Origin: an uncultured Collinsella sp.
GTDB taxonomy: Bacteria; Actinomycetota; Coriobacteriia; Coriobacteriales; Coriobacteriaceae
Direction: 5' to 3'
Assembly (NCBI GenBank): GCA_900752345.1
Contig: CAADVA010000224.1
Coordinates: 1 to 10,646 of the forward strand
DNA length: 10,646 nt
Every line of letters starts with the position of its first letter. Position 1 is the first letter of the stretch. Below are positions 1 to 5,437 of this stretch, one piece after another. The notes under the pieces were generated by a model. That model saw only the letters and a program-made list of their open reading frames with translations, did no database searches and was not told where the DNA came from. Position numbers and translations under genes: made by a program.

Positions 1-217
1 CCGCCGAAAGGCGCTTCTCGGCGAGCTCGAAGGAGCTGCGGGTGCGCGTCGAGGGCTCGTTGAACATGTTGACGATGGTCTTGCCCTTGAGCGTGGGGAC
101 CTTCTTGATCGCACGCTCGTTGACCTCGGAGAACGCCTTGGCGGTCTCGAGGATGAGCTTAATGTCCTCTTCGGAGTACTCGGTAATGTCGATCAGGTGC
201 TTATGGTTGAACGCCAC
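1..217 (-). CDS. pyrB: Aspartate carbamoyltransferase catalytic subunit, N-terminal part (cut by window edge)
   Basis: The first 72 codons of aspartate transcarbamoylase are visible; the rest lies left of the window. The enzyme joins carbamoyl phosphate to L-aspartate, the committed cytosolic step of pyrimidine synthesis. The fragment reads MAFNHKHLIDITEYSEED... and contains FNEPSTRTRSSFELAEKR at about residues 50-67, whose STRTR is the carbamoyl-phosphate binding signature of the transcarbamoylase family. I chose the GTG at 217 because a strong Shine-Dalgarno (GGAGGTGA) lies 8 bases upstream. A second in-frame GTG at 229 would overlap the pyrR end and sits inside that Shine-Dalgarno. The start lies 4 bases past the pyrR stop, and the ribosome site overlaps the last pyrR codons, so the two are very likely co-transcribed and translationally coupled. 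Whether it is PyrB of the ATCase type rather than another transcarbamoylase rests on this motif plus pyrR linkage. Confidence 0.93.
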   Translation of the reverse strand, partial: MAFNHKHLIDITEYSEEDIKLILETAKAFSEVNERAIKKVPTLKGKTIVNMFNEPSTRTRSSFELAEKRLSA

Positions 218-221
218 GGTA

Positions 222-806
222 CTACTCACCTCCCAGCGGCGCGGAGCCCACGTGGGAACCCGGCGCGACGTCGTTAATCTCGACGGCGGTGTGGCCGTCG
301 ACTTCCTTCATATATAGGTGCACGTTCTCCTCATGCGACGAGGGAACGTTCTTGCCGACAAAGTCCGGCGAGATGGGGAGCTCACGGTGGCCGCGGTCAA
401 CGAGAACTGCCAGCTCAATACGGCTCGGACGGCCCAGGTCCATGACGGCGTCGAGAGCGGCGCGAATGGTACGGCCCGTATACAGGATGTCGTCCACCAG
501 CACGACGCGCTTGCCGTCGACGCTAAAGGGAATGTTGGTGGCGTGGATCGCGGGAGCGAAATTGGTAGCGTAGTCATCGCGGTAGAAGCTGATGTCGAGG
601 CTGCCGAGCGGAACGTCGACGCCCTCGATCTCCTTGATCTCCTCGGCAAGTTTCTTTGCCAGAAGGTCACCGCGCGTGACGATGCCGACCAGAGCGAGGT
701 CTTCACAGCCCTCGTTGCGCTCGAGAATCTCGTGCGCGATGCGGGTCATCGCTCGATTGACGGCGGTCTCGTCCATGATGACCGCCTTGGGGGAAGTCGT
801 GCCCAT
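222..806 (-). CDS. pyrR: Bifunctional pyr operon regulator / uracil phosphoribosyltransferase PyrR
   Basis: PyrR is a type I phosphoribosyltransferase-fold protein of 194 residues, slightly longer than the usual 170-185. In known family members it binds pyr mRNA in response to UMP/UTP and PRPP and can also make UMP from uracil and PRPP. The PRPP-binding loop VVLVDDILYTGRTIRAA is at residues 101-117. Other family marks are TRGD at 44-47, LDISFYRDD at 70-78 and DRGHRELPI at 137-145. The final ~15 residues (GSHVGSAPLGGE) look like a poorly conserved tail. The ATG at 806 follows AGGAAGGAG with a rather short gap of about 4 bases. The gene is first in a minus-strand unit with pyrB directly behind it. 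Its own leader carries candidate attenuator folds (828-934), which fits autoregulation. The residual uracil phosphoribosyltransferase activity is inferred from the family. Confidence 0.96.
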   Translation of the reverse strand: MGTTSPKAVIMDETAVNRAMTRIAHEILERNEGCEDLALVGIVTRGDLLAKKLAEEIKEIEGVDVPLGSLDISFYRDDYATNFAPAIHATNIPFSVDGKRVVLVDDILYTGRTIRAALDAVMDLGRPSRIELAVLVDRGHRELPISPDFVGKNVPSSHEENVHLYMKEVDGHTAVEINDVAPGSHVGSAPLGGE

Positions 807-827
807 CGATCTCCTTCCTCACATGTC

Positions 828-847
828 TTGACTGCTGACACAGTCAA
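828..847 (-). promoter_or_regulatory. Small hairpin just upstream of the pyrR Shine-Dalgarno
   Basis: TTGACTG (847-841) and CAGTCAA (834-828) form a perfect 7-bp stem with loop TGTCAG on the minus strand. It starts at the end of the T-tract and ends 7 bases before the GAGGAAGGAG ribosome site at 820-811. It may protect or expose the start region once transcription passes the terminator. Because it is a DNA palindrome it could instead be a protein site; the sequence does not decide. Confidence 0.4.
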
Positions 848-886
848 AAAAATAGATGCCCGACCGCTTAAAGCGGACCAGACACC
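846..886 (-). terminator. Terminator-like hairpin with T7 tract in the pyrR leader (candidate attenuator)
   Basis: Read on the minus strand, CCGCT (876-872) pairs with AGCGG (868-864) around a TTA loop. The stem extends outward, with one T-T mismatch, one bulged G and several G-U pairs, to G886-C855. It is followed at once by TATTTTTTT (854-846). Hairpin plus T-run placed between the leader and the pyrR start is the layout of transcription attenuation. The outer part of the stem is weak, and the inner perfect stem alone is only 5 bp, so termination strength is uncertain. Confidence 0.5.
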
Positions 887-934
887 CACAGGAAGGACTG
901 CTCTTTGGCAGCTATGTAATTCCATGTGGGTATC
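881..934 (-). promoter_or_regulatory. Long leader hairpin upstream of pyrR, candidate PyrR-responsive RNA
   Basis: On the minus strand, GATACCCACA (934-925) pairs with TGTGGGTGTC (890-881) over 10 bp with one G-U pair. Inside this, after one bulged T, GGAA (923-920) pairs with TTCC (894-891). After an internal loop, GCTGC (912-908) pairs with GCAGT (901-897), closing a six-base loop CAAAGA (907-902). The published Bacillus PyrR-binding hairpin has a hexaloop CNGNGA; this loop matches it at all positions but one. The stem sequence otherwise does not follow the Bacillus consensus, so PyrR binding is a guess. The lower 3' arm overlaps the outer stem of the terminator-like hairpin at 846-886, so the two cannot both form fully. 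An alternative upstream pairing, GGGTA (942-938) with TACCC (932-928), would free the 3' arm. Confidence 0.55.
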
Positions 935-1059
935 TCGTACCCCTTTAATGGTCAAGGGATAGTGTAGCCAACCTCGAGCTTAATTGCGAGCATAAATACA
1001 GAGCAATCCGTAAACGGAGCCCAATGCTCAATAAACCTATATATATTTGTGGGACGAGC
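935..1059. other. Divergent intergenic stretch between pyrR leader and rpmB promoters
   Basis: This AT-richer stretch has a TATATATAT run (about 1036-1045) but no open reading frame with a ribosome site and no RNA gene that I recognise. The pyrR promoter must lie here or just left of it on the minus strand, but no pair of -35/-10 boxes stands out. Candidates such as TACACT (966-961) or TATGCT (994-989) lack a convincing partner at normal spacing. A small stem CCCTT/AAGGG (958-954 with 945-941) lies at its left edge. Confidence 0.5.
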
Positions 1060-1088
1060 TTGAAAACGTACGCACGAGCTGGCATAAT
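1060..1088 (+). promoter_or_regulatory. Promoter, TTGAAA - 17 bp - CATAAT
   Basis: A -35 box TTGAAA (1060-1065) and a -10 box CATAAT (1083-1088) are separated by exactly 17 bases, close to the sigma-70/SigA consensus. Transcription would start near 1095 and give rpmB a leader of about 160 bases. No other plus-strand gene lies between it and rpmB, so it most likely serves rpmB, or an untranslated RNA in 1095-1257. No terminator is seen in that interval. Confidence 0.6.
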
Positions 1089-1194
1089 CCCCTCTGCTGC
1101 ACGCAAATCGGATCTACGTCCAGGGCCGTGGCGTGAGCACTATCGCCAAAAGAGAAATATCTCTGTGTAGATTACGCACAGGGAGCTGCTTCTG

Positions 1195-1203
1195 TGCTAT
1201 AGT
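1195..1203 (+). promoter_or_regulatory. Candidate proximal rpmB promoter with extended -10
   Basis: TGCTATAGT contains a TG one base ahead of the -10 hexamer TATAGT (1198-1203), the extended -10 form. A good -35 box is absent at 17 bases; TTACGC (1172-1177) is too far at 20. Transcription would begin near 1210. The resulting leader holds a 6-bp hairpin, GCGACA (1222-1227) with TGTCGC (1236-1241), that ends just ahead of the Shine-Dalgarno AAGGAGG at 1244-1250. Confidence 0.45.
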
Positions 1204-1257
1204 TCAGGCTTGTTTGTTAACGCGACATGTTCGTTTGTCGCCCAAGGAGGGTCAGTT

Positions 1258-1446
1258 ATGTCCAAAGTTTGCGAAGTTTGCGGTAAGCACCCCGTTGCCG
1301 GTCGCTCCATCAGCCACTCTCACCGCGTCACCAACCGTAAGTTCCGCCCCAACATCCAGCGCGTCTACGTCGTCGTCGATGGTCACCGTCGCAAGATGAA
1401 CGTTTGCTCCACCTGCCTCAAGTCCGGCAAGGTTGCGCGCTCCTAA
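1258..1446 (+). CDS. rpmB: 50S ribosomal protein L28 (bL28, zinc-binding form)
   Basis: A 62-residue basic protein with the L28 signature: CEVCGKHPVAGRSISHSH near the start, then TNRKFRPNIQ at 25-34. It is a component of the large ribosomal subunit. Two Cys pairs, C5-x2-C8 and C50-x2-C53, mark the zinc-binding (C+) form, which some bacteria replace with a cysteine-free paralogue under zinc starvation; no such paralogue is in this window. The ATG at 1258 is chosen because AAGGAGG (1244-1250) lies 7 bases upstream and homologues begin MSKVCEVCGK. An in-frame upstream ATG at 1210 would add 16 residues with no ribosome site. The gene stands alone: pyrR is divergent on its left and a terminator follows 71 bases after the stop. 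Between stop and terminator, AGGTCTT and AAGACCT (about 1449-1493) can pair, of unknown meaning. Confidence 0.97.
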   Translation: MSKVCEVCGKHPVAGRSISHSHRVTNRKFRPNIQRVYVVVDGHRRKMNVCSTCLKSGKVARS

Positions 1447-1517
1447 ATAAGGTCTTACCAACAAGTACCTCGGACTCTCCGGGTCAAAGACCTCGCGTTC
1501 ACATAGAACTTACCAAA

Positions 1518-1547
1518 GGCGCTCTCCCCTACGGAGGGCGCCTTTTT
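1518..1547 (+). terminator. Intrinsic terminator of rpmB
   Basis: GGCGCTCTCC (1518-1527) pairs with GGAGGGCGCC (1533-1542) over 10 bp with one G-U pair around loop CCTAC, followed by TTTTT (1543-1547). This is a textbook Rho-independent terminator for rpmB. Confidence 0.92.
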
Positions 1548-1548
1548 G

Positions 1549-1610
1549 CACTCATTGGGGACAGGCTTACATGAGCGAAAACACCCGTGTAAGCCTGTCC
1601 CCAATGAGTG
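1549..1610. repeat. Perfect 23-bp inverted repeat with 16-base loop (REP/MITE-like)
   Basis: The arm at 1549-1571 is the exact reverse complement of the arm at 1588-1610; the spacer is TGAGCGAAAACACCCG. The core of the arm is ATTGGGGACAGGCTTAC. It starts two bases after the T-run of the rpmB terminator and has no T-run of its own, so it is not needed as a terminator. A long, perfect, intergenic palindrome suggests a dispersed REP or MITE-type element, perhaps moved by a transposase elsewhere in the genome. Only one copy is in this window, so dispersal cannot be shown here. Confidence 0.7.
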
Positions 1611-1635
1611 GGGCGATGCTATAGGAAAGTTTAGT

Positions 1636-1665
1636 TAAAACGCTTCAGTATATTGAAGCGTTTTA
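1636..1665. promoter_or_regulatory. 12-bp palindrome upstream of adhE, candidate operator
   Basis: TAAAACGCTTCA (1636-1647) and TGAAGCGTTTTA (1654-1665) form a perfect inverted repeat around GTATAT. It lies about 45 bases upstream of the likely adhE -10 box and 93 bases before the start codon, a usual place for a regulator site. It does not match the Rex consensus (TTGTGAA-N4-TTCACAA type) expected of a redox-controlled adhE, nor any other operator I can name. A hairpin function in RNA is possible, but T's on both flanks belong to the stem and no free T-run follows. Confidence 0.5.
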
Positions 1666-1706
1666 GTGTGCCTTTTACAGGAATCTGACCGTTCGCCGAA
1701 TAATTT

Positions 1707-1722
1707 CTTGCTATCATGCAAG
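1707..1722 (+). promoter_or_regulatory. Probable adhE promoter -10 region inside a small dyad
   Basis: TGC precedes TATCAT (1712-1717), an extended -10 box that would start transcription near 1724 and give a leader of about 34 bases. No good -35 box lies at 17 bases. The -10 is framed by CTTGC (1707-1711) and GCAAG (1718-1722), an inverted repeat centred on the box, so a repressor could sit directly on the promoter. An alternative -35, TTTACA (1674-1679), pairs only with AATAAT (1699-1704) at a long 19-base spacing. Confidence 0.5.
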
Positions 1723-1757
1723 GCGTAGGGTAAATCTCCGATCGCAAGGAGACACAA

Positions 1758-4406
1758 ATGGTGAAAAAGTCACCGGAAAACACTACTCCCGCAATTGTGG
1801 ACAACGTAGAGGCGCTTGAGGCTAAGCTCGCTCAGATGCGAGAGGCCCAGGCGCTTTTTGCTACGTACACGCAGGAGCAGGTCGACAAGATCTTCTATGA
1901 GGCCGCCATGGCCGCCAACAAGGCTCGTATCCCGTTGGCGAAGATGGCCATCGAGGAGACCGGCCGCGGCGTTCTTGAGGACAAGGTCATCAAGAACCAC
2001 TACGCCGCAGAGTACATCTACAACGCTTACAAGAACACCAAGACCTGTGGTGTCCTGGAGCGCGACGAGGCTTACGGCATCACCAAGATCGCCGAGCCCA
2101 TCGGCATCGTGGGCGCCGTCATCCCGACGACCAACCCCACCTCTACCGCGATCTTCAAGACGCTGATCAGCCTGAAGACCCGCAACGCCATCATCATCTC
2201 CCCGCACCCGGCTGCCGCCAAGTGCACCATCGCCGCCGCCAAGCTCGTGCTTGATGCCGCCGTCAAGGCCGGTGCCCCCGAGGGCATCATCGGCTGGGTT
2301 GATGTCCCCTCCATCGAGCTGACCAACATGGTCATGCGCGACGTCGACATCATCCTCGCCACCGGTGGCCCGGGCATGGTCAAGGCTGCTTACTCCTCGG
2401 GCAAGCCCGCCCTGGGCGTTGGCGCCGGTAACACCCCGGTCGTCATCGACGACACCGCCGACGTGCTGCTCGCCGTCAACTCCATCATCCACTCCAAGAC
2501 CTTCGACAACGGCATGATCTGCGCTTCCGAGCAGTCCGTGACCGTCATCGACACCATCTATGACCAGGTCAAGGCCGAGTTCCAGAAGCGCGGCTGCTAC
2601 TTCGTCAAGCAGGGTGCCGAGATGGAGGCCCTGCGTGCCGCCATGTTCAAGAACGGTGCTCTCGATCACCGAATCCCCGGCATGGCTGCCGCCAAGATCG
2701 CCGAGCTCGCCGGCATCGAGGTTCCCGCCAAGACCAAGATCCTGATCGCCGAGGTCACCTCCACCGACCCCGCCAAGGAGGAGTTCTCCCACGAGAAGCT
2801 CTCCCCGGTCCTGGCCATGTACCACGCCAAGGACTTCCAGGAGGCCGTCGACAAGGCCGAGCACCTGGTGCTCGCCGGTGGCCCGGGCCACACCGCCTCT
2901 CTGTACGTGCACCCCGCCCAGGCCGAGAAGATCAGCCTGTTCGAGCACGTCATGAAGGCCTGCCGTATCGTCATCAACACCCCGTCCTCGCACGGCGGCA
3001 TCGGTGACCTGTACAACTTTGGCATGAAGCCGTCTCTGACCCTGGGCTGCGGCTCCTGGGGCGGCAACTCCGTCTCCGAGAACGTTGGGGTGAAGCACTT
3101 GATCAACGTTAAGACTGTGGCCGAGCGCCGTGAGAACATGCTGTGGTTCCGCGCTCCCGAGAAGGTCTACTTCAAGAAGGGTTCCACGCCCGTCGCCCTC
3201 GACGAGCTCGGTACCGTCATGGGCAAGAAGCGCGCCTTCATCGTCACCGACCAGTTCCTCTTCAAGAATGGCAACACCCGCGCCATCGAGGCCAAGCTCG
3301 ACGAGATGGGCATCGCTCACGACTGCTTCTACGACGTCGAGCCCGATCCGTCGCTGCAGTGCGCACGTCGCGGCGCCAAGCAGATGGCTCTCTTTGAGCC
3401 GGACGTCATCATCGCCGTCGGCGGTGGCTCCGCTATGGACGCCGGCAAGATCATGTGGATGATGTACGAGCACCCCGAGTGCAAGTTTGAGGACATGGCC
3501 ATGGACTTCATGGACATCCGCAAGCGTATCTTCACCTTCCCCGAGATGGGCAAGAAGGCCTACTTCGTCGCCGTCCCGACCTCTTCGGGTACCGGCTCCG
3601 AGTGCACGCCGTTCGCCATCATCACCGACAAGGAGACCGGCATCAAGTGGCCGCTCGCCGACTACGCGCTGCTCCCCAACATGGCTATCGTCGACGCCGA
3701 CAACTGCATGACCGCCCCGCGCGGCCTGACCGCTGCCTCCGGCATCGATGTCATGACCCACGCCATCGAGTCCTACGTCTCCATCATGGCTTCCGACTAC
3801 ACTAAGGGCCTCTCCGAGCGCGCTGCTAAGCTCGTCTTCGAGAACCTGCCCTCCAGCTTCACGAACGGTGCCAAGGACCCGCATGCCCGCGAGGAGATGC
3901 ACAACGCCTCCTGCATGGCCGGTATGGCCTTCGCCAACGCCTTCCTGGGCCTCAACCACTCCATGGCCCACAAGCTCGGCGCTTTCCATCACCTGCCCCA
4001 CGGCCTCGCAAACGCCGTCATCCTGACCCGCGTTATGCGCTACAACGCCGCCGAGGCTCCCGTCAAGATGGGTACCTTCTCCCAGTATCCTTACCCCAAC
4101 GCGCTGCACAACTACGCCGAGATGGCCAAGTACTGCGGCATCGAGGGCAAGGACGACAAGGAGGTCTTCGAGAACTTCATCACGAAGCTCGAGGAGCTCA
4201 AGGACTTCATCGGTGTCAAGAAGACCATCGCCGACTACGGTGTTGACGAGCAGTACTTCCTCGACACCCTCGACGAGATGACCGAGCAGGCATTCAACGA
4301 CCAGTGCACCGGCGCTAACCCGCGCTACCCGCTCATGAGCGAGATCAAGGAGCTCTACCTGGACGCCTACTACGGCCGCGAGCCCCAGGACTACGCCGTC
4401 TGCTAG
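1758..4406 (+). CDS. adhE: Bifunctional acetaldehyde-CoA / alcohol dehydrogenase AdhE
   Basis: An 882-residue cytosolic enzyme that reduces acetyl-CoA to acetaldehyde and then to ethanol, using two NADH and regenerating NAD+ in fermentation; E. coli AdhE is 891 residues. Residues 1-450 form the CoA-acylating aldehyde dehydrogenase, with the nucleophile C255 in NGMICASEQS and the glycine-rich ATGGPGMVKAAYSSG at 201-215. A linker near 450-465 leads to the iron-dependent alcohol dehydrogenase (465-882), with the nucleotide loop GGGSAMDAGK at 555-564. The iron ligands are D664 and H668 (GIDVMTHAIESY), H734 (NHSMAHK) and H748 (HLPHG), all present. Family members assemble into spirosome filaments. 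The ATG at 1758 follows AAGGAGA by 5 bases. Codon use after the first ~45 codons is almost wholly C- or G-ending (AAC, AAG, ATC, GCC), while the first codons are more mixed; this suggests very high expression. No frameshift or lost active residue is seen. Confidence 0.98.
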   Translation: MVKKSPENTTPAIVDNVEALEAKLAQMREAQALFATYTQEQVDKIFYEAAMAANKARIPLAKMAIEETGRGVLEDKVIKNHYAAEYIYNAYKNTKTCGVLERDEAYGITKIAEPIGIVGAVIPTTNPTSTAIFKTLISLKTRNAIIISPHPAAAKCTIAAAKLVLDAAVKAGAPEGIIGWVDVPSIELTNMVMRDVDIILATGGPGMVKAAYSSGKPALGVGAGNTPVVIDDTADVLLAVNSIIHSKTFDNGMICASEQSVTVIDTIYDQVKAEFQKRGCYFVKQGAEMEALRAAMFKNGALDHRIPGMAAAKIAELAGIEVPAKTKILIAEVTSTDPAKEEFSHEKLSPVLAMYHAKDFQEAVDKAEHLVLAGGPGHTASLYVHPAQAEKISLFEHVMKACRIVINTPSSHGGIGDLYNFGMKPSLTLGCGSWGGNSVSENVGVKHLINVKTVAERRENMLWFRAPEKVYFKKGSTPVALDELGTVMGKKRAFIVTDQFLFKNGNTRAIEAKLDEMGIAHDCFYDVEPDPSLQCARRGAKQMALFEPDVIIAVGGGSAMDAGKIMWMMYEHPECKFEDMAMDFMDIRKRIFTFPEMGKKAYFVAVPTSSGTGSECTPFAIITDKETGIKWPLADYALLPNMAIVDADNCMTAPRGLTAASGIDVMTHAIESYVSIMASDYTKGLSERAAKLVFENLPSSFTNGAKDPHAREEMHNASCMAGMAFANAFLGLNHSMAHKLGAFHHLPHGLANAVILTRVMRYNAAEAPVKMGTFSQYPYPNALHNYAEMAKYCGIEGKDDKEVFENFITKLEELKDFIGVKKTIADYGVDEQYFLDTLDEMTEQAFNDQCTGANPRYPLMSEIKELYLDAYYGREPQDYAVC

Positions 4407-4425
4407 TTTTTAGCACGGTTATTTG

Positions 4426-4461
4426 CGGCGGGGGGGCACGGGTGTACGCACGCCCCCGCCG
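4426..4461 (+). terminator. GC-rich hairpin after adhE, poor or partial terminator
   Basis: CGGCGGGGG (4426-4434) pairs with CCCCCGCCG (4453-4461), 9 bp around an 18-base loop that can itself form GTG-TACG-CAC. The downstream bases TTGCTTCTATC are T-rich but hold no run of T's, so termination may be incomplete. It could reduce transcription into the next gene or protect the adhE mRNA 3' end. Confidence 0.5.
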
Positions 4462-4494
4462 TTGCTTCTATCGCATCGTTGAAAGGATGCAATC

Positions 4495-5259
4495 ATGCTG
4501 CTCCCCGATTCCAAGACCGAGCTCGTCCGTCGCGGCAACAAGGTCGTTTACGACCTGGGCGACAAGATCGTCAAGGTCTTTAACGAGACCAAGCCCGTCT
4601 CCGACGTGTTCAACGAGGCTTTGAATCTTGCCCGCATCAATGAGTGCGGCATCCGCAGCCCCAAGGCTCTCGAGGTTTCCCAGCTCGAGAACGCCAACGG
4701 CTGGGCTCTCGTGACCGAGAAGGTTCCGGGCACCACCCTTGCCGAGAAGATGACTGCCGAACCCCAGCGCTTTGGTGAGTACCTCGAGATGTTCGTCGAC
4801 CTCCAGATCGAGATCCACGGCTACACCTCCCCGCTGCTCAACCGTCAGCGCGATAAGTTCGCCCGCATGATCGACAGCCTCGATCAGCTCAATGCCACCA
4901 CGCGCTACAACCTTCAGGAGCGTCTGGACGGCATGACCAAGGAGTTCAAGGTCTGCCACGGCGACTTCAACCCCTCCAACGTCATCGTCGGAGACGACGG
5001 CCAGCTGTACGTCTGCGACTGGGCACATGCCACCCAGGGCTCCCCTGCTGCCGACGTTGCCACCACCTACCTGCTCTTTGCCCTCAACAGCAAGGACCAG
5101 GCTGAGGCCTACCTGGAGCTCTACTGCGACCGCGCCGACATGCCCATGCAGGTCGTGCGTCAGTGGACGAGCATCGTCGCCGCTTCCGAGCTCGCTCGTA
5201 AGCGCAACGTGAACGATGAGTTCCTTAAGAACTGGATCGACGTCGTCGATTATCAGTAG
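4495..5259 (+). CDS. Phosphotransferase of the aminoglycoside phosphotransferase/choline kinase fold, substrate unknown
   Basis: A 254-residue small-molecule kinase of the APH family (protein-kinase-like fold). The N-lobe (1-80) has a strand pair with KIVKVF at 24-29, where K27 is the likely ATP-anchoring lysine, and a hinge region WALVTEKVPGTTL at 70-82. The catalytic loop is CHGDFNPSNVIV at 154-165, with D157 as base and N162 as metal ligand, and CDWAHA at 174-179 supplies the second metal aspartate D175. The C-terminal part is helical. There is no signal peptide or membrane segment. ATG at 4495 follows AAAGGA (4482-4487) by 7 bases. It lies 88 bases behind adhE on the same strand across a leaky-looking hairpin and is followed by a strong terminator, so partial co-transcription is plausible. 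The family includes antibiotic, choline, homoserine and sugar kinases; neither sequence nor context fixes the substrate, and resistance should not be assumed. Confidence 0.88.
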   Translation: MLLPDSKTELVRRGNKVVYDLGDKIVKVFNETKPVSDVFNEALNLARINECGIRSPKALEVSQLENANGWALVTEKVPGTTLAEKMTAEPQRFGEYLEMFVDLQIEIHGYTSPLLNRQRDKFARMIDSLDQLNATTRYNLQERLDGMTKEFKVCHGDFNPSNVIVGDDGQLYVCDWAHATQGSPAADVATTYLLFALNSKDQAEAYLELYCDRADMPMQVVRQWTSIVAASELARKRNVNDEFLKNWIDVVDYQ

Positions 5260-5291
5260 TATCTGAGCGATTTATTTCGCATCGGAGGCAC

Positions 5292-5335
5292 AAAGGAAAA
5301 CCCCGCAGCTCATTTGGGCTGTGGGGTTTTCCTTT
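5292..5335 (+). terminator. Strong 18-bp hairpin terminator after the phosphotransferase gene
   Basis: AAAGGAAAACCCCGCAGC (5292-5309) pairs with GCTGTGGGGTTTTCCTTT (5318-5335), 18 bp with one G-U pair and an 8-base loop. The A-run at one end and T-run at the other let it work in both directions, which fits its place between converging genes. Confidence 0.88.
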
Positions 5336-5359
5336 ACCCGTCGAGCTTATTCACGCAAC

Positions 5360-5404
5360 AAAAAAGACTGCTCCGCATCTCATCCTAAGAGAGATGCGGA
5401 GCAG
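5360..5404 (-). terminator. Intrinsic terminator of the dxr-rseP-ispG-proS operon
   Basis: On the minus strand a perfect 14-bp stem (5404-5391 with 5381-5368) closes a 9-base loop and is followed, after GTC completing the stem base, by TTTTTT (5365-5360). It lies 34 bases after the proS stop codon and faces the plus-strand terminator at 5292-5335. Confidence 0.9.
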
Positions 5405-5437
5405 GCCTGCAATTACATCTACTTGCAGAAATGTCGA

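Noticed and set aside
927..955. TTGACC (955-950) with TACCCA (932-927) as the pyrR promoter
   Set aside because: The -35 looks good and the spacing is 17, but the -10 is poor, and a start near 920 would remove the 5' arm of the well-formed leader hairpin. It remains possible if that hairpin is not real.
1210..1257. Upstream ATG for rpmB at 1210
   Set aside because: It lacks a Shine-Dalgarno, the extra 16 residues are not part of L28, and AAGGAGG is placed exactly for ATG 1258.
1133..1399. Plus-strand open frame beginning GTG 1133 as a leader peptide gene
   Set aside because: No ribosome site precedes it and most of its length is the wrong frame of rpmB.
1549..1610. Second intrinsic terminator after rpmB
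   Set aside because: The stem is long but no T-run follows it, and a complete terminator already lies directly upstream.
1770..4109. A 779-codon open frame on the minus strand opposite adhE
   Set aside because: It is a by-product of the strong C/G-ending codon bias of adhE, which removes stop codons from an antisense frame. The predicted protein is a low-complexity run of Gly, Val, Asp, Leu and His, with no ribosome site or known domain.
4495..5259. Aminoglycoside resistance gene
   Set aside because: The fold is shared by many metabolic kinases, codon use matches the neighbours, and no mobile-element context is present, so resistance is not supported.
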